This document shows, in pieces, positions 7,004 to 14,770 of a stretch of DNA of 16,615 nt. Each line of letters opens with the position of its first letter. Positions within the stretch are counted from its first letter, which is position 1. The position numbers and the translations under genes are program-made. Under the pieces are notes generated by a model that worked only from the letters and a program-made list of their open reading frames with translations, did no database searches and was not told where the DNA came from. Source of the DNA: an uncultured Oscillospiraceae bacterium (GTDB taxonomy: Bacteria; Bacillota; Clostridia; Oscillospirales; Ruminococcaceae); assembly GCA_934448295.1 (NCBI GenBank), contig CAKSEY010000030.1:1-16615 (forward strand). The letters run 5' to 3'.

Positions 7004-7954
7004 ATGCCGCAATTCACATTTAAATATAAACTTCTGAAAACGTCTGCCAGGTTGTCCGGAGCCAGGCGAAGGCTCAGCGGCTCGGCGGACGAGCTGCGGG
7101 AAAAATATCGCAGCAGCTCCCGCACGATCAATTTCCTGGAGAAAGCGTGGGATCCGGCGCTTGAGTACGAGCGCAGGCTGGAGCACGGGCTGCTCACCTC
7201 GCGCCTCACGCATAAGGACAGCACAATGGCGCTGATGTACATTCCCGGCAGCGATATGCTTCAATATCCCGCTGCGTCTTACTATAATCTGTACGAGGAG
7301 CTGGCGCTGAAAACACACAGAGATGTGATAATCCCGTATTATCCCCTGTGCACTGATTGCTCGATGAACGAATCAATGGACGCGATATACAGCACATACA
7401 AGCTGCTGCTTCGGGAATATAGCAGCAATCATGTCGCGGTCGCGGGCTGCGGGGCAGGGGGGAATCTTGCGCTGGCGCTTGTTTCGCACATCAATGCCAT
7501 GGCGGAAAACCTCAGCATGCCGGACAAGCTGTACGTTTCCTCGCCGGAGATGTGCATATATTCGCAGGAGGAAAGGCGGCGCGCGGAGCAGCTTGACAAG
7601 TCGGATATATACATTCCCGCCGGATGGCTCGACGCCTACCGCGACATAATCGCCAATGGCAGGGAGCTGCCGCTCTATATGCCCTATCCGCAGCTTGGGG
7701 ATTACAGCGGGCTGAAGGAAGCGTACGTCTGCTTTGCCGACAGCGAGGTGCTCTACGCCATGTGCGGCAGCTTGGTTTCCCGCATGGAAAGCGCCGGGGT
7801 CAACGTTACGCTGGAGGTCGGGCAGGGAATGTTCCACGGCTACCCCGTGCAGAACAGAACCAGGGAATGTGATCCGGGGCACGCGAATATGATCGCGTTC
7901 CTCACCGACCAAAACTATTATATAAACAGCGCCTTAATGAAAACATTGGTGTAA
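7004..7954 (+). CDS. Alpha/beta-hydrolase-fold protein lacking the nucleophilic serine, 316 aa
   Basis: The layout follows the hormone-sensitive-lipase/Aes-type (alpha/beta hydrolase 3) family. An N-terminal cap segment (1-70) precedes a strand MALMYIPGSDM (75-85) where the oxyanion HGGG is expected, then DVIIPYYPL (107-115), the nucleophile elbow at 144-156, FADSEVLY (244-251, acid candidate D246) and GQGMFHGYP (273-281, H278). The elbow reads VAVAGCGAGGNLALA: the usual G-D-S-A-G-G has become G-C-G-A-G-G, so Gly150 replaces the catalytic Ser and the HGGG loop is also lost, while Asp and His persist. Ser-hydrolase chemistry is therefore unlikely; a binding or scaffolding role, or a different chemistry, would fit. 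Start supported by TGGAGGAG 5-6 nt before the ATG; strong promoter upstream; no signal peptide. Confidence 0.85.
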   Translation: MPQFTFKYKLLKTSARLSGARRRLSGSADELREKYRSSSRTINFLEKAWDPALEYERRLEHGLLTSRLTHKDSTMALMYIPGSDMLQYPAASYYNLYEELALKTHRDVIIPYYPLCTDCSMNESMDAIYSTYKLLLREYSSNHVAVAGCGAGGNLALALVSHINAMAENLSMPDKLYVSSPEMCIYSQEERRRAEQLDKSDIYIPAGWLDAYRDIIANGRELPLYMPYPQLGDYSGLKEAYVCFADSEVLYAMCGSLVSRMESAGVNVTLEVGQGMFHGYPVQNRTRECDPGHANMIAFLTDQNYYINSALMKTLV

Positions 7955-7971
7955 CGCATGAAGAATTACGG

Positions 7972-8001
7972 GCAGCGGCAGAATTACTCCTGCCGGGCTG
8001 C
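7972..8001 (+). other. Hairpin immediately before the fbp ribosome binding site
   Basis: GCAGC-GGCAG pairs with CTGCC-GG-GCTGC (two 5-bp helices separated by a 2-nt bulge, 8-nt loop). There is no T run after it, and the GGGGGA ribosome binding site of fbp follows within a few bases. It may act as a weak attenuator or 5' stabiliser of the fbp message. Confidence 0.4.
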
Positions 8002-8016
8002 ACTGGGGGAAATAAT

Positions 8017-9960
8017 ATGGACAATAAATATCTGACGCTTCTCGCCAAGGAATTCCCGACCATTGACAGCGCGGTGAGCGAGATAGTGAATCTATCCGCG
8101 ATACGCAGCCTTCCCAAAGGGACGGAGTATTTTTTCAGCGATATCCACGGCGAGTACGAAGCGTTCCTGCATATGCTGAAAAGCGCTTCCGGAATGATAA
8201 AGAACAAGATCGACATAACTCTCGGAAAGACGGTCTCCAGCGCCGAGCGCGAAGCCCTGGCGTACCTTATTTACTACCCGGACAAGCAGCTTAAAAACCT
8301 GCGTATCTGCGGCAAACTGTCCGACGAGTGGCGCAGGCTGACCATATACAGGCTGATACTGGTGTGCGAGGCGGTTTCGGCAAAGTATACGCGTTCCCGG
8401 GTGCGCAAGCGTATCCCGAGGGACATGGTTTACATTCTTGACGAGCTTCTGAATGTCACGGACGACGTTGTCAAGGAATATTACTACGACGAGATAATCA
8501 CGACGATTCTTGATACTGGCATTGCCGACCGGTTTATAAAATCCCTCTGCGAGCTGATACAGTCGCTTGCCATCGACAAGCTTCATATTATCGGGGATAT
8601 TTACGACCGGGGTCCCCGCGCCGACATAATCCTTGACGAGCTGATGAAAATGCACGACGTTGATATCCAGTGGGGAAATCACGACATCTCGTGGATGGGC
8701 GCGGCTTCCGGAAACCGCGCGCTTATCGCCAACGTGATAAGGATATCCATGCGGTACAACAACTTTGACGTCCTGGAGGATGGCTATGGGCTTAATCTCC
8801 GGGCGCTGGCGGTGTTCGCGGGAGAATTCTACAAGGACGACGACTGCACGCAGTTCATGCCGCACACCCTGGACGACAACATCTACGACCCGGTGGACGC
8901 AAAGCTGGTCGCAAAAATGCACAAGGCGATAACGGTAATTCAGCTAAAGCTGGAGGGGCAGCTTATCGAGCGCCACCCGGAATGGGAGATGGACAGGCGC
9001 GATATATTCCGCATGGTGGATTTCGACCGTGGAACCGTGACCATAAACGGCAGGGAATACCAGCTTCTCGACAGAAACTTCCCCACGGTGAACCATGACG
9101 ACCCGCTATCCCTGACCGACGCTGAAAACGAGCTGATGTCCGTGCTGGAAAATTCGTTCATGCACAGCGAGCGGCTCAATTCACACATGCGTTTTCTGTA
9201 CTCCAAGGGCTCGATGTACAAGACGATAAACGGCAATCTTCTGTTCCACGGCTGTATTCCGCTCGACGAAAACGGACGTTTGCAAAGCGCGAACATCGCA
9301 GGCAGGGAGTATTCCGGAAAGGCGCTGCTTGACAAGCTTGATGAAATAGCCAACAAGGCGTATTTCATGCAGGCGGGGGAAGAAAAGGACTACGCCGTGG
9401 ATTATATGTGGTATCTGTGGAGCGGAGCCTGCTCGCCGCTCTACGGAAAGGATAAGATGGCTTTCTTTGAGAGGTATTTCCTGGAGGATAAGGAGCTGCA
9501 AAGGGAGAACTACAACGCCTATTACCATTTTTCCGAGCAGGCGGAGGTCTGCGGCAGGATACTGGAGATTTTCGGGCTTGACCCGGAAAGAGGGCATATA
9601 ATCAACGGTCACGTCCCCGTCAAGATAAAAAACGGAGAAAGACCCGTAAAGGCTGGCGGCAGGCTGTTCGTCATTGACGGCGGTATCTCAAAGGCATATC
9701 AGAAGGCAACGGGAATAGCGGGCTACACGCTGATTTACGATTCCCACAGCCTTAACCTTGCCGAGCACAAGCCGTTTATCCCCGGCGAAAGCGAACATAC
9801 TCCGGTCATCCACCTGGTGGAAAAGCTGGAGCGCCGCGCTAATATTTCCGACACCGACAAGGGCGCTGAACTTCTGGAGCAGATAAACGACCTGCGAATG
9901 CTGCTCAGCGCTTACCGCTCCGGCGAGATAAAGGAAAACAGACGCGCCGGTGCAAATTAA
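8017..9960 (+). CDS. fbp: Fructose-1,6-bisphosphatase class III, 647 aa
   Basis: Gluconeogenic enzyme hydrolysing fructose-1,6-bisphosphate to fructose-6-phosphate plus phosphate in the cytosol. Class III is the metallophosphoesterase-fold, Mn-dependent type characteristic of Firmicutes, and the length matches (about 640-670 aa). Metal-binding motifs in order: SDIHGEYEAF (41-50; D42, H44), IIGDIYDRGPRAD (about 191-203), QWGNHDISWMGA (about 218-229), then the C-terminal HIINGHVPVK (about 527-536) and FVIDGGISKAYQKATGIAGY (about 554-573). Start at 8017 with GGGGGA 7 nt upstream. It lies 62 bp after the hydrolase-like gene on the same strand with no terminator between them, so it can be co-transcribed from the promoter at 6903; no separate promoter was evident. 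Confidence 0.97.
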   Translation: MDNKYLTLLAKEFPTIDSAVSEIVNLSAIRSLPKGTEYFFSDIHGEYEAFLHMLKSASGMIKNKIDITLGKTVSSAEREALAYLIYYPDKQLKNLRICGKLSDEWRRLTIYRLILVCEAVSAKYTRSRVRKRIPRDMVYILDELLNVTDDVVKEYYYDEIITTILDTGIADRFIKSLCELIQSLAIDKLHIIGDIYDRGPRADIILDELMKMHDVDIQWGNHDISWMGAASGNRALIANVIRISMRYNNFDVLEDGYGLNLRALAVFAGEFYKDDDCTQFMPHTLDDNIYDPVDAKLVAKMHKAITVIQLKLEGQLIERHPEWEMDRRDIFRMVDFDRGTVTINGREYQLLDRNFPTVNHDDPLSLTDAENELMSVLENSFMHSERLNSHMRFLYSKGSMYKTINGNLLFHGCIPLDENGRLQSANIAGREYSGKALLDKLDEIANKAYFMQAGEEKDYAVDYMWYLWSGACSPLYGKDKMAFFERYFLEDKELQRENYNAYYHFSEQAEVCGRILEIFGLDPERGHIINGHVPVKIKNGERPVKAGGRLFVIDGGISKAYQKATGIAGYTLIYDSHSLNLAEHKPFIPGESEHTPVIHLVEKLERRANISDTDKGAELLEQINDLRMLLSAYRSGEIKENRRAGAN

Positions 9961-9975
9961 ATTACTGACGAAAAT

Positions 9976-10007
9976 CCCCCGAACCGCATTATATAGCGGC
10001 TCGGGGG
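9976..10007. terminator. Bidirectional terminator between convergent genes
   Basis: 12-bp GC-rich stem CCCCCGAACCGC / GCGGCTCGGGGG with one mismatch and an AT loop. The T run is better on the minus strand (ATTTTC), so it may mainly serve the HAD operon that ends at 10029. Confidence 0.8.
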
Positions 10008-10028
10008 TCATTGCATTTGTGGTCGGAT

Positions 10029-11015
10029 TTATTTCTGCGGAGCTATGTAGCCTTTGTTTTTCAGCTTTTCCGCTACGATATCAAGAATTTCCATGTGTCG
10101 GTTATAGCTGTCCCGGGATTCCTTCGCCGAAAGCACGATGTGCTGCGGTACTCCCGGGATCGCTATCTCGCTGCCGTTTTGCACCTCGGCGGCAAGCCTG
10201 TTGCCGGAATATATCCTGCCGGGCCATACCGCCCCGAATCCGTATTCGCTGAAAGCCTCGGCGGTTTTCCCGCAGTAGGGGCAGAGTATCATCACCGAGG
10301 CACTGCCGAAGTGGATGGACTGGAATTTTCTGCCGCAGCCTTTGCAGGAGTATTCATGGCAGCGGGAAGCCAATTCGATCAGCTCCGGAACGTCCGCCAG
10401 CGAATCCGCCTTTGCGAATATCCGCTTTTGCAGCTCCTCGTCCGGCTGGGTCAGGTCGGGGACCATGACGGTCACGCAGCCAGCGTCCGAGGCGCTTCTG
10501 ACGCCGTTAGGGGAGTCCTCCAGTGCCATACATTCGTTAGCCGGAAGCCCGAGCTGCTCCGCCGCGTAAAGGTAGATATCCGGCTTTGGCTTGCCGTTTT
10601 CCACCATTGAAGCGCAGACTATCCTGCTGAATCTTCCCAGCAGCCCTACCTGCCCGAGGTAGTCCTCTGTGCGCTGTATATCCGTCGCGGTGGCTATCGC
10701 GGCGGGAATCCCCTTGCTGTCGAGATAGTCGAGCAGAACAGTGATTCCCGGCTTGGTTTCAAGCCCGTGCTCGGAAATGTACTGCTTCATCAGTTCCATG
10801 CGGCGGGAGCGTATCTTCACATAGTCGAAGCCCTCGCCGAATTCGCCCTGTAAATACGGTATCGCGAATTTCCGCGCAAGGCTGCGGATATTCAGCGCGT
10901 GCTCCCGCTGCATGGGGAATCCCGCCTCGTTCGCCGCCTGGCACCAGTATTTTACGAGCAGCTTTTCCGTGTCGAGTAACAGCCCGTCCATATCGAAAAT
11001 CACAGCTTTTATCAT
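10029..11015 (-). CDS. HAD-superfamily phosphatase with C-terminal zinc-ribbon-like extension, 328 aa
   Basis: Residues 1-215 are a beta-phosphoglucomutase-like HAD hydrolase: motif I FDMDGLLLD (7-15; D8 nucleophile, D10), cap domain (about 17-85), motif II in IATATD (107-112), motif III NGKPKPDIY (140-148) and motif IV ALEDSPNGV (164-172; E166, D167). Residues 220-250 then carry two CxxC pairs (C224/C227 in CKGCGRKF and C245/C248 in CPYCGK), like a zinc ribbon, followed by about 78 residues of unrecognised sequence. A typical member ends near residue 215-225, so the extension is unusual. Start at 11015 (MIKAVIF) with AAGGAG 6-7 nt upstream; it overlaps the stop of the pseudouridine synthase gene by ATGA. 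Substrate unknown; sugar phosphates are usual for this subgroup. Confidence 0.9.
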   Translation of the reverse strand: MIKAVIFDMDGLLLDTEKLLVKYWCQAANEAGFPMQREHALNIRSLARKFAIPYLQGEFGEGFDYVKIRSRRMELMKQYISEHGLETKPGITVLLDYLDSKGIPAAIATATDIQRTEDYLGQVGLLGRFSRIVCASMVENGKPKPDIYLYAAEQLGLPANECMALEDSPNGVRSASDAGCVTVMVPDLTQPDEELQKRIFAKADSLADVPELIELASRCHEYSCKGCGRKFQSIHFGSASVMILCPYCGKTAEAFSEYGFGAVWPGRIYSGNRLAAEVQNGSEIAIPGVPQHIVLSAKESRDSYNRHMEILDIVAEKLKNKGYIAPQK

Positions 11016-11866
11016 GTCGTTTCTCCTTTTATTAATGTTGCCATATCCTCCGGCAGAGGGGCGGAAACGTGTATCATTTCGTGGGTCACAGGCTGGGTGA
11101 AGCTCACCTCGCCGCAGTGCAGCGCCTGCCTTTCGATCGCCGACATATCTCCGCCGTACATCTCGTCGCCGCACAGCGGGAATCCGAGATACGCCATGTG
11201 CACGCGTATCTGATGGGTTCGCCCGGTTTCCAGGGTCACACGGAGCAGCGTCCGCCGGGAATTCCCGCCCACCGGCTCAAAATGCGTGACCGCAGGCTTT
11301 CCCTCCGGAGTCACGCACCGCCGGATTATGCTGTCTCCCTCTCTGCCGATGGGGGCATTTACCGTGTTTCCGGGCGGAGTTCCGTTCGTTATCGCAAAGT
11401 ACGCCTTTTGCAGAGAATCCGCCAGAACCGAAGCCGCGAAGCGGTTTTTTGCGCACACGCACAGTCCGCTGGTATTTCTGTCCAGACGGTTTATCGGCCG
11501 GAATGAAATCCCCGGATACCGCGCCGCGAACAGGTTCGCAAGAGTATCGTCATGGTGCCGTATTGACGGGTGCACCGGCATATACGGCGGCTTGTCGAAC
11601 ACCACAACGTCCTCGTCCTCGTAGGCTATGGCGGCGGAAAGCTCCGGATTCGGCGGGACCGCGCCGCTCTCCTCGGAAAGCCGGACGCGAAGCTCCTCGC
11701 CGGCGCGGATATCGTCAATGGTGCGGAGTACGCTTCCGCTCCGGGTAAGACCGCCGGACTGCTTCAGCTTTATCAACGCCCGCCGCGAGAATCCGAGGTT
11801 TTTCAGGAGAGCCTGCGCCTGGGCGCCGTCAAATTCCTGCGGGACGATTATCGTTATCTCCCTCAT
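11012..11866 (-). CDS. RluA-family pseudouridine synthase, 284 aa
   Basis: Isomerises specific uridines in rRNA or tRNA to pseudouridine. An S4-like N-terminal RNA-binding region (about 10-65, FSRRALIKLKQSGGL ... GEELRVRL) precedes the catalytic domain with DVVVFDKPPYMPVHPS (86-101), the active-site stretch PINRLDRNTSGL (124-135, catalytic D129), AYFAITNG (155-162) and LETGRTHQIRVHMAYLGFPL (212-231). The Asn in place of the usual His before RLD is common in Firmicutes relatives. Start set at the ATG at 11866, which overlaps the stop of the upstream gene by ATGA; upstream open frame is a shadow of that gene. RluD-like by sequence, but the target position cannot be read from the sequence, so no symbol is given. 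Confidence 0.95.
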   Translation of the reverse strand: MREITIIVPQEFDGAQAQALLKNLGFSRRALIKLKQSGGLTRSGSVLRTIDDIRAGEELRVRLSEESGAVPPNPELSAAIAYEDEDVVVFDKPPYMPVHPSIRHHDDTLANLFAARYPGISFRPINRLDRNTSGLCVCAKNRFAASVLADSLQKAYFAITNGTPPGNTVNAPIGREGDSIIRRCVTPEGKPAVTHFEPVGGNSRRTLLRVTLETGRTHQIRVHMAYLGFPLCGDEMYGGDMSAIERQALHCGEVSFTQPVTHEMIHVSAPLPEDMATLIKGETT

Positions 11867-12984
11867 GAAGCGCCGCCGTCCTTTGCGTAATGCGCCAGAA
11901 TGAGGTCTGTCACCCTGCCGTAGCTCCGTTCGCCGTCTGAAACTCCCTGAGCCTTGATGAACCCGTCGTTCACCTTGGTGGAGGTCTGCTTTACCTCGCC
12001 CTCGAACGATTTTATGTACTCGTTTTCCGCAGTGAAATCCCGCCGCATTCCCTCGGTGGTGCATTCGTAAGCCTGCCGCCACAGCTCCTGGTCGGCGGAA
12101 TAGAGCGCGTTGGAGCAGTACTTGAACGCGTTCATATATCCGGAATAGCGGAATTCCGGATACTCGCTGTTTATGCAGGAAAGGTACGCAAGGAAGTTGC
12201 ACTCGTTCTCAAGGGCTATCCCGCGGGAATGTGCGCTCTCATGGCTTGCCGTCCACGGAATGCTGAAATCCGGCTGGGCGGTGTTTATGTTGCACTCCGC
12301 AAGGAAAGGGAAGTACATTCCGACTATCCCGGTGTAGCTCCAGTAGTAGGAAAGCTGAACCGGCTTCTGGCGCCACGCGGCTCCCCACAGGAATGGGTAT
12401 TCCTCCGTGAGCGTGTCGTAGCCGCTGCTTGTGCGCGTCAGCTCCGTCCAGATGTCCTCCGGGAACTCCACGCAGCCGTTTTCGTCCTCGGTGAGAAGCT
12501 CGCGCTCCTCGGCGGCGCGGGCGGCGAGATCCTTGCAGACCTCCAGCAGGAACTCAGTGGACTTCGGGTAGACGTCAAGCTCCATGAGCTGCTCAACGCT
12601 CAGCCGATAGTAATTTGCGCCGTGTGCCGTCATGTAGATGAACAGCGCGAACGAAACGAATCCCGCCAGAAACCTTCCGGCTTTCAGCGCGGTTTTTTTC
12701 CGGCTGGAGCTTTTCTTCATCCTGACAATGAACACAATGACAAGCGCGATGACCGCCGGGAGCGCCAGCACGGCGCATAGCTCCGTCAGGGAGATCGGAA
12801 CCAGCGAGGTCAGGAAACCGACCGGAACGGTGTACAGCCGGAAAAGCCCCCGGGACACCGCGTATTCCGTGAACTCCGGGAACATCGGCAGGATAAAATA
12901 CATCGCCGCCGCAAGAACTGCCGGAATAAATATCCAGACGGCTTTAAGCAACCTTCCGGGAGTGATCTTCTTTTTGGACTGCAT
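11863..12984 (-). CDS. DUF3810-like integral-membrane metallopeptidase, 373 aa
   Basis: Three hydrophobic helices near the N-terminus (about 14-33, 68-88, 106-122) are followed by a large soluble domain. The domain carries a zinc-protease-like motif TASHESAHSRGIALENECNF: HESAH is an HExxH (H248, E249, H252), with a downstream Glu in ENE (E259 or E261) as third ligand. This layout matches the DUF3810 family, which is annotated only by its motif; the substrate is unknown. I place the start at the ATG at 12984 (MQSKKK), which has GGAGGG 6 nt upstream. The earlier ATG at 13011 falls at or before the predicted transcription start and cannot be used from that promoter. First gene of an operon with rluA-type and HAD genes, coupled by ATGA overlaps. 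Confidence 0.88.
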   Translation of the reverse strand: MQSKKKITPGRLLKAVWIFIPAVLAAAMYFILPMFPEFTEYAVSRGLFRLYTVPVGFLTSLVPISLTELCAVLALPAVIALVIVFIVRMKKSSSRKKTALKAGRFLAGFVSFALFIYMTAHGANYYRLSVEQLMELDVYPKSTEFLLEVCKDLAARAAEERELLTEDENGCVEFPEDIWTELTRTSSGYDTLTEEYPFLWGAAWRQKPVQLSYYWSYTGIVGMYFPFLAECNINTAQPDFSIPWTASHESAHSRGIALENECNFLAYLSCINSEYPEFRYSGYMNAFKYCSNALYSADQELWRQAYECTTEGMRRDFTAENEYIKSFEGEVKQTSTKVNDGFIKAQGVSDGERSYGRVTDLILAHYAKDGGAS

Positions 12985-13013
12985 GACGTTCCCTCCGTTC
13001 TTGATATACATTA

Positions 13014-13042
13014 ATTATACATGCCCCGGGCGGAAACGTCAA
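13014..13042 (-). promoter_or_regulatory. Promoter of the DUF3810-RluA-HAD operon
   Basis: Minus strand TTGACG (13042-13037), 17-bp spacer, TATAAT (13019-13014). Start of transcription near 13007. Confidence 0.85.
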
Positions 13043-13080
13043 GTTTTTTAAAAATATTTCAGATTTTTTTCAAAAACCCC

Positions 13081-13109
13081 TTGACAAATCGCTCTGATTA
13101 TGCTAAAAT
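13081..13109 (+). promoter_or_regulatory. Promoter of tRNA-Leu
   Basis: TTGACA at 13081-13086, 17-bp spacer, TAAAAT at 13104-13109, about 75 bp before the mature tRNA 5' end. Confidence 0.83.
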
Positions 13110-13188
13110 ATATACGTTGCTGATGAACGAAAGCAAAACAGATGAGGGCAAGAGTTCTCGTTGAATATGCGATTGTTCCAGTGAATAT

Positions 13189-13275
13189 GCAGGTGTGGCG
13201 GAATTGGCAGACGCGCTAGCTTCAGGTGCTAGTGATCGCAAGGTCATGTGGGTTCAAGTCCCGTCACCTGCACCA
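13189..13275 (+). tRNA. tRNA-Leu (anticodon CAG), CCA encoded
   Basis: Class II tRNA of 87 nt including CCA. Acceptor stem GCAGGTG (13189-13195) pairs with CACCTGC (13265-13271), followed by discriminator A and encoded CCA. Anticodon stem-loop CTAGC-TTCAGGT-GCTAG gives anticodon CAG (reads CUG). The long variable arm contains GATCGCAAGGTC, and the T arm is GTGGGTTCAAGTCCCGT. A site-specific integrase gene lies just downstream, so the 3' end is the likely attachment site of the integrative element to the right. Confidence 0.97.
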
Positions 13276-13286
13276 AACAGATGGTT

Positions 13287-13327
13287 CCGTGAATAGCTTA
13301 AAAAAGCTGTTCACGGGATTTTTTTTA
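13287..13327 (+). terminator. Terminator of the tRNA-Leu transcript
   Basis: 13-bp stem CCGTGAATAGCTT / AAGCTGTTCACGG (one G-T pair), short A loop, then a run of eight or more T. It starts 12 bp after the CCA end. Confidence 0.9.
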
Positions 13328-13409
13328 TTTTCGGAAAAGACGTTTGTCCATTACAAGTCCTTTATGTGTCCTTTGCTGGAAATCAGCCTGCTTCCGTTTT
13401 GTTATCTAA

Positions 13410-13500
13410 GGGAAACGCTGAATAAAACAAAATCGACCCGTTCAAACAAGCGCACTCACGCGTCTGATTTTGTTACGCTTCGCTTTATTCATCGTATCCC
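13410..13500. repeat. 91-bp imperfect inverted repeat abutting the integrase stop codon
   Basis: The left arm starts GGGAAACGCTGAATAAA and the right arm, read in reverse complement, starts GGGATACGATGAATAAA (15 of 17 match); both continue with ACAAAATC, the right arm after a 10-bp insertion GCGAAGCGTA. The loop contains ACGCGTGAGTGCGC (minus strand). The last base of the right arm is the last base of the integrase stop codon. It could be an integrase terminator, a MITE-like palindrome, or part of the attachment region. Confidence 0.7.
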
Positions 13501-14664
13501 TAAAAATCAAGCACAGCCGCTATTGCTTCGCCTGTTCTTGCCTGAGCTTCCCGGATCGCATGAAAGTAAATATTGGTCGTTGTGCTGATATTGGAGTGAC
13601 CCAGCGCACTTGAAACTGTTGCTGTGTCCACCCCGGCATTGATAAGAACGGTCGCATTGAAATGCCTGAGCGAATGGATATCGCAGAATCGCATTCCATG
13701 CCTTTCGGTAAACTCACGCTGCCATTTGTACGGAGAACCTCTGTGAAGCGGTTTTCCTACTTCAGTCACGAACAGCCTGTCGCTGTCTATCCACTTTGTG
13801 CCAAGATTTTCCTTGTTCTTCAACTGGCTTTCTCTCAGCTCTGAAAGGACATCAAACACCTGCTGCGGAAGTTTGAGAGAATGTATCGAGCTTTTGGTTT
13901 TCGGTGTATCTGTATAATTGCCGTCCGTTACCGTGTAGTTTGAGGTACGGCGAACGCTTATCACGTTGTTTTCCCAGTCCACGTCTTTCCACTCAAGCCC
14001 CATAAGTTCACCGTTTCGGAATCCGCTATATACTGCCAGAGTAAGGAACGCTTTGTATTTCAGCGGAGCATACTGGTTTACCAGCTTAAAGAGCTGTTTC
14101 ATTTCCTCAACGGTATAGATTTCTTTTTCCTTTTTCTCGCCTTTTGGGACGAAAATATGATTGCAGGGATTAGAGTCTATCATATCAAATCTCAATGCGT
14201 AATTGAACACATCTGAAAGAAAATTGAGATGATGAACGATGGATTTTCCTTGACAGCGGCTTTCCTGTTTTCATGTTTTTGCCATTCTTCGCCATGTCGT
14301 CAACAAAAGCCTGAATCTGACCGCGCGTTATAGAATCAACACGTAAATGCCCAAAGGCTGCATAAACTCTGATTGTAGTGTTTTTCATTCTTTGGAACGT
14401 TGTCTTTTTCAGATTGACCCTTGCGAAGTCGTTAAGCCACTTTTCGGCAAATTCCTTGAACTTAACGTTTACAGTAACAATGCCCTTTTTGCAGTATTCC
14501 TCGAACATTATTGCCTGACGCGCAACCTCTTTTTCGATTTGCCGTTCGGTCATGCCCGGCGTTGGTTTCCATGTTTTTGTATTTATAACCTGCCGATACT
14601 CCGAATCGTACCCTGCGCTGACGCGGATCTGATATGAGTTTCCGCGTTTTCTTACGTTTGCCAT
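13500..14664 (-). pseudogene. int: Tyrosine-recombinase integrase with single-base frameshift
   Basis: Two adjoining frames make one integrase. The first (from ATG 14664, MANVRKRGNSYQIRVSAGYD) holds the AP2-like arm-binding domain and the SAM-like core-binding domain (FKEFAEKWLNDFARVNLKKT) and runs to KPLSRK, then goes out of frame. The second carries the catalytic domain. Removing one A from the A run at 14244-14247 restores LSRKSIVHHLNFLSDVFNYA and a protein of 387 residues. All active-site residues are then present: R216 (GFRNGE), K257 (PKTKSS), H330 and R333 (HSLR), H356 (LGHSN) and Y366 (NIY). AGGAGGT lies 11 nt before the ATG. The gene has its own promoter at 14717-14745. Stop codon is TAG. 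Confidence 0.92.
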
Positions 14665-14672
14665 AAGTCCTG

Positions 14673-14709
14673 ATTACCTCCTGAGTCAGACTTTATGACG
14701 TGCATTCAC
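14673..14709 (-). repeat. Promoter-proximal leader repeat, copy at integrase gene
   Basis: Shares a core TCAGACTT(T)ATGACGTGC (plus-strand reading) and flanking ACCTCC and TTCAC with the copy at 15152-15188. It spans from the integrase ribosome binding site back to the predicted start of transcription. Confidence 0.8.
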
Positions 14710-14716
14710 GGCTATT

Positions 14717-14745
14717 ATTTTACCACAAAACCGCTTTTCAGTCAA
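14717..14745 (-). promoter_or_regulatory. Integrase promoter
   Basis: Minus strand TTGACT (14745-14740), 17-bp spacer, TAAAAT (14722-14717). The leader repeat core begins exactly 15 bp after the -10, as in the excisionase promoter. Confidence 0.78.
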
Positions 14746-14770
14746 GCGTAATGTGTTAGCCGTTCTGTCG

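Noticed and set aside
7902..8922. Minus-strand ORFs of 104 and 276 codons opposite fbp
   Set aside because: Antisense shadows of the well-supported fbp reading frame with no start signals.
13410..13500. CRISPR-like or attachment-site array at the inverted repeat and other repeats
   Set aside because: There are only paired inverted arms, no regularly spaced direct repeats, and no cas genes in the window.
13226..13588. 120-codon plus-strand ORF starting inside tRNA-Leu
   Set aside because: It begins within the tRNA and crosses its terminator and the inverted repeat; not a gene.
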